Source: Phycisphaerae bacterium (GTDB taxonomy: Bacteria; Planctomycetota; Phycisphaerae; UBA1845; PWPN01). From it: 6,211 nt of DNA. A program made the translations under genes and the position numbers. The notes beneath the pieces are model-generated. The model had not been told where the DNA came from. It was given only the letters and a program-made list of their open reading frames with translations, and did no database searches. Positions within the stretch are counted from its first letter, which is position 1; each line of letters starts with the position of its first letter. The DNA is taken from NCBI GenBank assembly GCA_003557125.1, contig PWPN01000310.1, forward strand, positions 1 to 6,211. The letters are read 5' to 3'. Below, piece after piece: positions 1-5,900 of this stretch.

Positions 1-75
1 GCCGCCACGGGGGGCGGCCGCTACATCGCCCGGTCGCTTCTCAAATGCTTGCTCCGCTTCACCACACCCATTTAA
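1..75 (+). CDS. Possible 3' end of a plus-strand gene (partial, uncertain)
   Basis: Frame 1 is open from the window edge for 24 codons and stops at TAA 73-75. The readable tail includes GGRYIARSLLKCLLRFTTPI, which looks like a basic amphipathic helix. I do not recognise the protein. Frame 2 is also open, to 108, so openness alone is weak evidence. In favour, the stop lies 7 bases before a GC-rich hairpin (83-95), and a gene ending here would converge on the minus-strand gene at 354-1340. The sequence to the left of the window would settle it. Confidence 0.25.
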   Translation, partial: AATGGGRYIARSLLKCLLRFTTPI

Positions 76-77
76 CC

Positions 78-95
78 AAAAACGGGCAGAGCCCG
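78..95 (-). terminator. Short GC hairpin with T-run, terminator-like on the minus strand
   Basis: A perfect 5-bp stem, CGGGC 83-87 with GCCCG 91-95 and an AGA loop, is followed on the minus strand by TTTTT (complement of 78-82). That is intrinsic-terminator form with a short stem. It would back up the longer hairpin at 115-171 for transcripts from 354-1340. The surrounding GGGCAGAGCCCGCCCTA also resembles the REP-like intergenic palindromes common in bacterial genomes, so it may be one copy of a dispersed repeat. Confidence 0.45.
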
Positions 96-114
96 CCCTA
101 CCCAAATAACGCGC

Positions 115-171
115 AAAAAATAGGCCCTCTCGTATGATGCCGGAGTTGGTAACAGCACCACAGAGAGGGCC
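115..171 (-). terminator. Rho-independent terminator candidate for the ARPP-1 gene
   Basis: A perfect 9-bp GC-rich stem is formed by GGCCCTCTC 123-131 and GAGAGGGCC 163-171. On the minus strand the stem is followed by TATTTTTT (complement of 115-122), the classic order for termination of leftward transcription. The 31-base loop is long for a terminator, but it contains a 4-bp helper stem (TGGT 147-150 with ACCA 157-160). It lies about 180 bases past the minus-strand stop at 354. On the plus strand the stem is not followed by T residues. Confidence 0.55.
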
Positions 172-212
172 CCGGTAGGGAAGCACCGTCTCGATCCCGC
201 TGCCGTCGCGAT

Positions 213-332
213 CAGGCCGACAATTCGCGGCTCAGCCGGGCAAGTCGCAGCCCTGGCAAGTCGCGATCAGCCAGGCAAATCAGCCGGACAATTCGCAGCC
301 ATCCGCGCAATAGCGCTCAGCCGGGCAAGCGG
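213..332. repeat. Degenerate tandem repeats of about 20 bp
   Basis: At least six related units follow one another, built on CAGCCGGGCAAGTCGCAGCC. Their positions are 213-232, 233-252, 253-267 (shortened), 268-280 (shortened), 281-300 and 318-332 (shortened), with a 17-base unrelated insert at 301-317. GGCAAGTCGC is exact at 239-248 and 255-264; GACAATTCGC is exact at 219-228 and 287-296. The array sits between the ARPP-1 stop codon and its putative terminator, so it would be part of the 3' untranslated RNA. I see no open frame that explains it and no uniform spacers. Its function is unknown. Confidence 0.7.
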
Positions 333-353
333 AATCTCATTGTCGTATCGTCG

Positions 354-1340
354 TTACCGCCTCCTCCGCGAAGGCGGCGATATACGCGGCCCCTCCACAT
401 CGCGAACCGACCTCTCGGCTGTCGGCGGGAAGACGCTCAGGTGCAAGAGACAACCTTCGACGATGCGCCCTTGCCCGATCATCTGATCCGTCTCGAACCG
501 CAGGTCGTATCCGAGCCCGACCGTCTTGAAAGCGTCTGCCTGCTGCTGCGCGACGTATTCCAAAATGACCGAGGCAGCCTTGGCGCTGAACGTCTTGTCG
601 CTCCTGGCGTCGTCGCGCTCGGCATCGACCGCATAGCTTGCGATCAACCGAGGCCACAACACTTCGAGCGTCGCCGGCGAATCGAAAACGTCCGCAGCCA
701 CGAACCGCCCCCCCACCGCCGCCACCACCCCGCACGCACCCGACGGGTACGGCAGCGCCTCGTGATAGCGTTCGACCGACTCGGCCCGCGCGTTCAACGC
801 ATCCGCCAAGGCCCGCGTCGGTGCCGACGCCCCGCTGGCAGCCACTTCATCCGACACGCAGGACCAGACAGCCCCCTGGTCGCTTTGGGGCCGACCGCAG
901 ACCCTTAAGCTGCGCTGAACGTCCAGGCTCTTTCGGCTGCGTAGGCTCCCTGGGGCATAATGGCCTGTCGTGAATTCGCCGCTGACCGAACTCCATCGCC
1001 CTTCTTCGACGCAGGAAACGGGCACGCGCGTCTCGCTGGCTGGCTCCAGCAGGACGGTCGTGTTCAGGATGCGGTTTTGCTTGGCCCCCTGGAGCTCTTC
1101 GCCGTCGATCAGCAGGATCGGCCGATGCCCCAGGTTGTAGGCCAACAGCTCCGGCACCGTGCCGGACGACGAGGTCTCGGTAACCCGCAATTGGCCTGCC
1201 TCCATCGCTTCGCACGCCAAAAGGTAATCCCGATACCGCTCGCGCCCCCCCAGGCAGGGCACCACCGTCAGGTTCCGATGCCCGGTCGCTCCCTCCACCC
1301 TCAGTGACGGAAGAGCGTCTTTCATGTCAACCGTCTTCAT
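354..1340 (-). CDS. ARPP-1 family domain protein
   Basis: This 328-residue cytoplasmic protein shows no signal peptide or membrane segment. The family hallmarks are clear: DGEELQGAKQNRILNTTVL at about 79-97 and VPVSCVEEGRW at 106-116, followed by a RSLR...SDQGAVW segment at 143-159. I recognise these as the ARPP-1 domain (ARG and Rhodanese-Phosphatase-superfamily-Associated Protein), which fills most of the chain. Its biochemical activity is, to my knowledge, not established. The domain seems to end near HLSVFP (300-305); the last 23 residues are a basic tail ending in RRRR, possibly a lineage-specific extension. The first ATG is preferred because AGGGAGGT lies 5 bases upstream; a second Met at codon 6 is less well placed. 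It diverges from a WYL regulator across a 214-bp gap holding a long inverted repeat, so control by that regulator is likely. The family call is strong; the function is open. Confidence 0.85.
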   Translation of the reverse strand: MKTVDMKDALPSLRVEGATGHRNLTVVPCLGGRERYRDYLLACEAMEAGQLRVTETSSSGTVPELLAYNLGHRPILLIDGEELQGAKQNRILNTTVLLEPASETRVPVSCVEEGRWSSVSGEFTTGHYAPGSLRSRKSLDVQRSLRVCGRPQSDQGAVWSCVSDEVAASGASAPTRALADALNARAESVERYHEALPYPSGACGVVAAVGGRFVAADVFDSPATLEVLWPRLIASYAVDAERDDARSDKTFSAKAASVILEYVAQQQADAFKTVGLGYDLRFETDQMIGQGRIVEGCLLHLSVFPPTAERSVRDVEGPRISPPSRRRR

Positions 1341-1345
1341 GGCAG

Positions 1346-1353
1346 ACCTCCCT
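1346..1353 (-). promoter_or_regulatory. Ribosome binding site of the ARPP-1 gene
   Basis: Read on the minus strand, AGGGAGGT lies 5 bases before the ATG at 1340-1338. This near-consensus Shine-Dalgarno sequence decides the start in favour of the first Met over the Met at codon 6. Confidence 0.75.
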
Positions 1354-1402
1354 ATTGAAAGTGGCCGAACACAGTCGTTATGGCCGATCTAAGCCTAAAC
1401 GA

Positions 1403-1486
1403 CACCCGCGACAGGGCGGGTCGCACCTGGAGCGCTATTCGAAAAAAATTTTCGCCCGCAAGGTGCGACCGTACCTGTCACGGGTC
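1403..1486. promoter_or_regulatory. Long interrupted inverted repeat, likely shared operator of two divergent genes
   Basis: The left arm 1404-1428 and right arm 1461-1485 are inverted copies matching at 21 of 25 positions without gaps. The inner 10 bp, GGTCGCACCT 1419-1428 and AGGTGCGACC 1461-1470, are perfect. The arms are separated by 32 bp that include an A/T-rich core. The left arm starts 62 bp from the ARPP-1 start codon and the right arm ends 68 bp from the regulator start codon, so each arm falls about where each divergent promoter should be. The arm centres are about 57 bp apart. The natural reading is a pair of operator sites for the adjacent WYL regulator. Other readings are a cruciform or a small mobile repeat. 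I could not identify convincing -35/-10 boxes. Confidence 0.6.
1440..1454. promoter_or_regulatory. A/T-rich dyad in the core of the operator region
   Basis: CGAAAA 1440-1445 and TTTTCG 1449-1454 form a 6-bp dyad around AAA. It lies inside the larger inverted repeat but is about 2.5 bp off its centre. In otherwise GC-rich DNA this A-tract could bend the DNA, ease melting or act as an UP-like element. Those roles are inferred; only the dyad is directly visible. Confidence 0.4.
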
Positions 1487-1540
1487 CCCGGTAGGATGGG
1501 CAGGTTGGAAACCGTCGGCCTACTGAAAGACGTACATCAT

Positions 1541-1549
1541 AGGAAGGAG
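1541..1549 (+). promoter_or_regulatory. Ribosome binding site of the WYL regulator
   Basis: AGGAAGGAG ends 5 bases before the ATG at 1555. It is a strong purine-rich Shine-Dalgarno sequence and supports that start over the in-frame Met at codon 8 (MRQWKLIK). Confidence 0.75.
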
Positions 1550-1554
1550 CGGAC

Positions 1555-2535
1555 ATGGCACGCGGCGACAGCCTCATGCGTCAGTGGAAGCTGATCAAAA
1601 CCCTACAGACACACCGGTTCGGCATCTGCCTCGAAGACCTCGCGGAGCGTCTCGAATGCACGAAGCGAACCGTCCAGCGCGACCTCGATGCCCTTCAGGA
1701 CATTTTCCCCATCAGCCACGAGCAGCGCGACCGCGGCAAGCGGTACTGGAAGCTCGCCTCGAACACCGTGGAGTCCGATCAGCTCCAGCTCACGGTCACC
1801 GAGATACTCAGCCTGTTCCTCTCCAAGCAGCTGCTTCTGCCGCTGGCCGGCACGCAGTTCGGCGACGGCCTGGAAACCGCTTTTCAGAAGATCCGGACAC
1901 TGTTGCCGGCCCGTGCCCTCGCGTATTTCGAGGGCCTCGACGACGCATTCTTCATCAAGAGCCTCGGCCGTCATGACTACTCCGGCCAGGACAAGGAGAT
2001 CCGCATCCTCAACGAGGCGACCCTCCGCCAGGAGGTGCTCCGCGTCACGTATCACTCGGCCAGTAAAGGCACCGAGGTCATCAGCGAATTCCACCCCTAC
2101 GGGATGGTCCTGCTGCATGCCTCGCTTTATTGTCTCGGGTACCTCGCTTGCTACGACGAGGTCCGCACGTTGAAAGTCGCCCGGATCAAAGGGCTCACGC
2201 GACTGGAAAAGACATTCCAGAAACCGGAGGACTTCTCTCTGGCAGGCCATTTCCAGGGCGCCTTCGGCATCTTTCAAACGCAGAGCCCGCAGAAGATCCG
2301 CGCCGAATTTACCGGCTGGGCGGCGACGAACCTCCGCGAAATGCAGTGGCACCCGAGTCAAAAGATCCTCAAAGACGACGGGCGATCGCTGACAGCCACC
2401 TTCGAGCTCGACAGCTCCGTCGAATTCAAGCGATGGATCCTCGGTTTCGGCCGACACGCGCGCGTAACCCACCCCAAGGATTTGGCCGACGACCTCCGAA
2501 GCGAGCTGCATACCGCATCAAACAACTATCCATAG
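1555..2535 (+). CDS. WYL-domain HTH transcriptional regulator (YafY/DeoR-like)
   Basis: This 326-residue protein has the normal length and order for the family. An N-terminal winged helix-turn-helix spans about 9-66 with recognition helix CTKRTVQRDLDALQ (35-48). A helical linker follows (about 75-155), then the WYL domain (about 158-216) and a C-terminal WCX extension (about 247-322) containing WHPSQ and ELDSSVEFKRWILGFG. Supporting signatures are VLRVTYHS (161-168), FHPYG (179-183) and FSLAGHFQGAFGIF (227-240). WYL domains bind small ligands or nucleic acid and switch DNA binding; such proteins often regulate a neighbouring gene. The namesake triad is altered here, reading L191-Y192-C193 rather than W-Y-L, so ligand choice may differ. 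It diverges from the ARPP-1 gene across an inverted-repeat region that it probably binds, regulating both itself and that gene. Family assignment is firm; target and ligand are inferred. Confidence 0.92.
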   Translation: MARGDSLMRQWKLIKTLQTHRFGICLEDLAERLECTKRTVQRDLDALQDIFPISHEQRDRGKRYWKLASNTVESDQLQLTVTEILSLFLSKQLLLPLAGTQFGDGLETAFQKIRTLLPARALAYFEGLDDAFFIKSLGRHDYSGQDKEIRILNEATLRQEVLRVTYHSASKGTEVISEFHPYGMVLLHASLYCLGYLACYDEVRTLKVARIKGLTRLEKTFQKPEDFSLAGHFQGAFGIFQTQSPQKIRAEFTGWAATNLREMQWHPSQKILKDDGRSLTATFELDSSVEFKRWILGFGRHARVTHPKDLADDLRSELHTASNNYP

Positions 2536-2566
2536 CGTTCATCGAACGTGCTACGAGCGCCGATGT

Positions 2567-2618
2567 GTGCCGGCACTTACGGGAGGCGAATGCGACATTA
2601 GGTGTTCGCCCCCGGCAC
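2567..2618 (+). terminator. Stem-loop after the WYL regulator gene
   Basis: Outer stem GTGCCGG 2567-2573 pairs with CCGGCAC 2612-2618, and inner stem GGCGAA 2585-2590 pairs with TTCGCC 2605-2610 around a 14-base loop. The left outer arm also begins a perfect 10-bp palindrome, GTGCCGGCAC 2567-2576. The structure starts 31 bases after the regulator stop codon. No T-run follows, so it is not a standard intrinsic terminator; it may be a Rho-associated 3' structure, an RNA stability element or a repeat remnant. Confidence 0.35.
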
Positions 2619-2822
2619 TCACCCGCTGGTACACACCTTCGTGCCATTCTTATGTCCCCACGTTCCCTCCTTACTGTAAAGCACATCGACCGGCGACCCG
2701 AATTTTCTCAGACGAATAAAGTGCAGCCCGCTTGAATCCTGGCGCACACGATGACTAATGTCTCTGAGTCTGAAAGCGGGGCAAGTTAATTAAACAGTGA
2801 AATGACACAGGCGGGTGGGGGA

Positions 2823-2861
2823 GATGCGCGCTTACGGTCGTACGTATGCTCCGTACGCATC
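2823..2861. promoter_or_regulatory. Cluster of overlapping palindromes upstream of the protease
   Basis: CGTACG, itself palindromic, occurs at 2839-2844 and 2852-2857. TACGG 2833-2837 is inverted as CCGTA 2851-2855, and GATGCG 2823-2828 as CGCATC 2856-2861. The overlapping pairings allow alternative hairpins or protein binding sites about 120-155 bases before the protease start. No known operator consensus is recognised. Confidence 0.3.
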
Positions 2862-2942
2862 CCGTTAAAGCAGTGAATTACCCATTGCTGGCGCGCGTAC
2901 CGCGGAGCAAATCGCCGTTGGTGAACACTTCGAGCAATGGCC

Positions 2943-2972
2943 TTTCGGTATTCATTCATACCGAGGCAGGAG
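2943..2972 (+). promoter_or_regulatory. Leader hairpin abutting the protease ribosome binding site
   Basis: TCGGTAT 2945-2951 pairs perfectly with ATACCGA 2958-2964 around a TCATTC loop, and two G-U pairs extend the stem to 2943-2966. The Shine-Dalgarno AGGAG (2968-2972) begins one base after the extended stem and lies 7 bases before the ATG at 2980. A hairpin here could tune ribosome access or stabilise the 5' end. The ribosome site supports the chosen start; the regulatory role is inferred. Confidence 0.45.
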
Positions 2973-2979
2973 TTCTGCA

Positions 2980-5900
2980 ATGCGCAAGTCAATCAAAGGC
3001 ATCAAGGGATGGGCCGCCGGCGAAGCTTTGCGCGCACTGGCACTGACCGTATTCGGTGTGCTTCTTGGAATCTCGACTTACACGGAGGTCGAACCTCAGC
3101 CGTCCGAATCTGCCGAGACGACCACGGCAAGTATGAACCCAGACGTCGCGATTGATCGCATGACACCCGATCTACCGGAACGACCGCAGCCTCCGTCACG
3201 TGACGAAAACAGTGCGCCTCTGGATGAAACCAATCACCCTGCCTGCCCCGGCACAGGCAACTGCTGCGTCGCGAACGGCACGCCTGCCTGTGACAATGCC
3301 ACCTGCTGCAACACGGTCTGCAACTGGGGCTGGTGGTGTTGCGATGGCCAGTGGGATGACCTCTGCGCATATTACGCCGAGATCTACTGCCCGGCCCTTT
3401 GCGACGGAGGCGGCGACCCGGACTGCCCAGGCAGCGGCGATTGTTGTGTCGCAAACTATACCCCAGGATGCGAGGATACCGCATGCTGCTTCACAGTCTG
3501 CAATGAGGACGCTTTCTGGTGGGACTCGTACTGCGCCGAAGCCGCACTGGAATACTGCACCGATTTATGCTCCGGAAATTGCCTGCCCGATTACGTTGTC
3601 ACGGCGCCGGGCACATGGGAAGGCCATACCTGCGGGGCCGGCAACGATTGCATCTCGCGATCAAGCGAGGAACACGTCTATGAAGTGACGATTCCACAGA
3701 ACGGCACTTGGACGTTCTCCTTATGCGACTCGGAGTACAACACGTACCTCTTGGTCGGAACCACGCCGGGCGCATACGACATCGGCTTTAATGACGACCA
3801 CTGCGGGCTACAGTCGGAATTGACAGCGACTCTGTCGGCAGGGATCTATTACGCCACCATCGAGGGCTATTATTCCACCGATTGCGGCAATTATATCCTT
3901 GGCATATTTGAGGTGCCGCCCCCCGACCCGGACATTCGCGTCGAACCGACATCGCTCACGTTCGATTGCACGCAAACGCAAAGCCAGCCGCTCGCCAAGG
4001 ACAATTCCGAACCGTTAGCCGACAAACTCATCGACGCCGACCAGATCGAACGGGATTTCGCCGTCAGCGTCGGCCATGTCGAAATCATCGTCACCTTGAC
4101 GCGTCCCCTGCGAACCATGGCTACGACCGATTTCGACGACCCTGCATCGCTGGCACTCCTCCAGGACGAAGTCGCCAGACGCCAGGAGACCGTGCTGGCC
4201 ACCCTCACTCAGGAAGAATTCATGCTGGAACGGCGCTTCGAAAACTTCCCCGGCTTCTCCGGCGCCGTGAGCCGCAAGGGGCTCGACAAACTCCTGGCCG
4301 ACCCCCGCGTCGAGGCCGTCGAACCGGTACGCCCTCTCGAACTCCAGTTGCGACAAGGCATTCCCCTGATAAACGCGGCTGTCCACCGTTCCACGTACAA
4401 CGGCACGGGGATGGCCATCGCCATCTGCGATACCGGGATCGACTACACCCACCCCATGCTCGGCAATGGAGGTTTCCCGAACAGCAAGGTGATCGGGGGA
4501 TACGATTTCGGTAATAACGACGGCAACCCCATGCCTGTCGGCAACGCACACGGGACTGCGTGTGCGGGCATCGCGGCCGGCAACCTCGGCAATCTGGATG
4601 ACTACATCGGCGGGGTGGCCTACAACGCCAAACTCTACGCCTTGAAAATATCGCCCGACAACAACAACACCGCCATGACCTCGGCCATGGTCGCAGCCTG
4701 GGACTGGTGCGTCAGTCATAAAAACGACAACCCCGACTATCCCATCATGGTCATCAGCACCAGTTTCGGAGGCGGACGCTTTAACAGCGTCTGCGATACG
4801 TATTCTCCTGCGATGACCGCGGCTGCGCTGAATGCGAACAACGCGGGAATCACGCTGCTGGCATCCTCGGGCAACGACGGGCACTGCGATTCGCTCGTCT
4901 GGCCGGCCTGCATCTCCCACGTCATTTCCGTCGGCGCGGTCTATGACGCCAACGTCGGTTCGATGTTTTTCACCAATTGCATCGATTCCGAAACCTTTGC
5001 CAACAAGATCACCTGCTATTCATCCAGCGCCGGCTTCCTGGACATTCTCGCACCTGCCCACAACGCCTACACCACCGACATGGTGGGAGTGGACGGTTAC
5101 TCCACGGGCGATTACTACCCTTACTTCGGGGGAACGTCGGCAGCCTGCCCCTATGCAGCCGGTTCCGTTGCAAGCCTTCAGCACGCAGCCAGAGAATTGA
5201 CCGGCAGCTACATCTCCCCCGCGGAGGTCCGCTCCCTGCTGACCGCGACGGGAGATCCCATTCACGACCATCGCTGCACGAACACGGTTATGCCCCGCAT
5301 CAACCTCGCACAAGCGATCGACGCCATCCAGCCTTGCGAAGGTGAAATCGTGATTATCCACAACGACGGCGACGCCCCGCTCGCGATCACTGCCATCGAC
5401 GCACCCGCATGGGCGATCCTTTCCACCCTGGCGCCGCTCAATGTCCCTGCCAACTCATCGACATCTCTTTGCGTGAGCATCGACTGTGGCGCATGCGGAT
5501 CAGGCGACCTCAACGGCACAATCGTCATCCACAGCAACGATCCGGACGAGCCCACTGTAAATATAACAACCCAGGCGATCTGCCCGAATCCGGGAACGCC
5601 GCCGACTATCCTGTTCCCCGTTCATTCTCTTAAGAGTCACGGGACCGCCGGCAACCTGGCGCTCAACATTCCGCCGTCCGGGGCGGTAGAACCGCGCAGC
5701 GGTGGGCCGACTTGTCTTGTCATCACGTTCGACCAGGACGTTTACGGCTCGGGCGGCCCCATTCTCGAGGACATCTGGCTGTCGGCCGGTACTGTCACAG
5801 GCGTGGCGATCTCCGGAAACGTCCTCACCATCGACCTCTCCGGCGTACCGGACGCAACCGTCTTGACGGTGTCTTTCCCCGGAATCGTAAACGGGTCGGA

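Larger units (their letters stand above)
2536..2979. other. 444-bp non-coding region between regulator and protease
   Basis: No frame here has convincing protein character. The short open frames on both strands lack a good ribosome site and resemble no family I know. The region contains a stem-loop at 2567-2618, an 8-bp palindrome TTAATTAA at 2786-2793 in the most A/T-rich patch, overlapping palindromes at 2823-2861 and a hairpin at 2943-2966. A plausible but weak promoter is TTGAAT 2732-2737 with TAATGT 2756-2761 (18-bp spacer), which would give the protease a leader of roughly 200 bases. No other promoter stood out. Confidence 0.5.

Noticed and set aside
14..21. GCGGCCGC palindrome and GCCGCC/GGCGGC stem at the left edge as a regulatory hairpin
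   Set aside because: Short GC palindromes are expected by chance at this base composition, there is no T-run, and the context is cut off by the window edge.
213..332. CRISPR array
   Set aside because: Units are degenerate, vary in length and abut directly; there are no uniform unique spacers between conserved repeats and no cas gene in the window.
441..908. Plus-strand open frame of 155 codons inside the ARPP-1 gene
   Set aside because: Its Arg/Pro-rich translation has no motifs, while the opposite strand has clear ARPP-1 signatures and a good ribosome site.
1355..1383. Plus-strand promoter TTGAAA followed by a -10 near 1378
   Set aside because: The -35-like box is good, but the sequence 17 bases downstream does not resemble TATAAT. 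It would also start inside the ARPP-1 leader, well before the regulator.
1603..2511. Long minus-strand open frame of 302 codons opposite the WYL regulator
   Set aside because: It lies wholly opposite a gene with clear family motifs, has no domain character of its own, and is the kind of long antisense frame GC-rich codon usage produces.
2426..2686. Minus-strand 86-codon frame overlapping the end of the WYL gene
   Set aside because: It overlaps the regulator's WCX region and a structured non-coding stretch, lacks a good ribosome site, and matches no family I know.
2786..2992. Minus-strand 68-codon frame in the protease leader
   Set aside because: It overlaps the protease start and ribosome site, has no Shine-Dalgarno sequence of its own, and gives an unremarkable basic translation.
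4015..4920. Minus-strand open frame of 301 codons opposite the protease catalytic region
   Set aside because: The plus strand carries an intact S8 triad and oxyanion Asn there. The antisense product is low-complexity, rich in Val, Gly, Asp and Arg, with no recognisable family.
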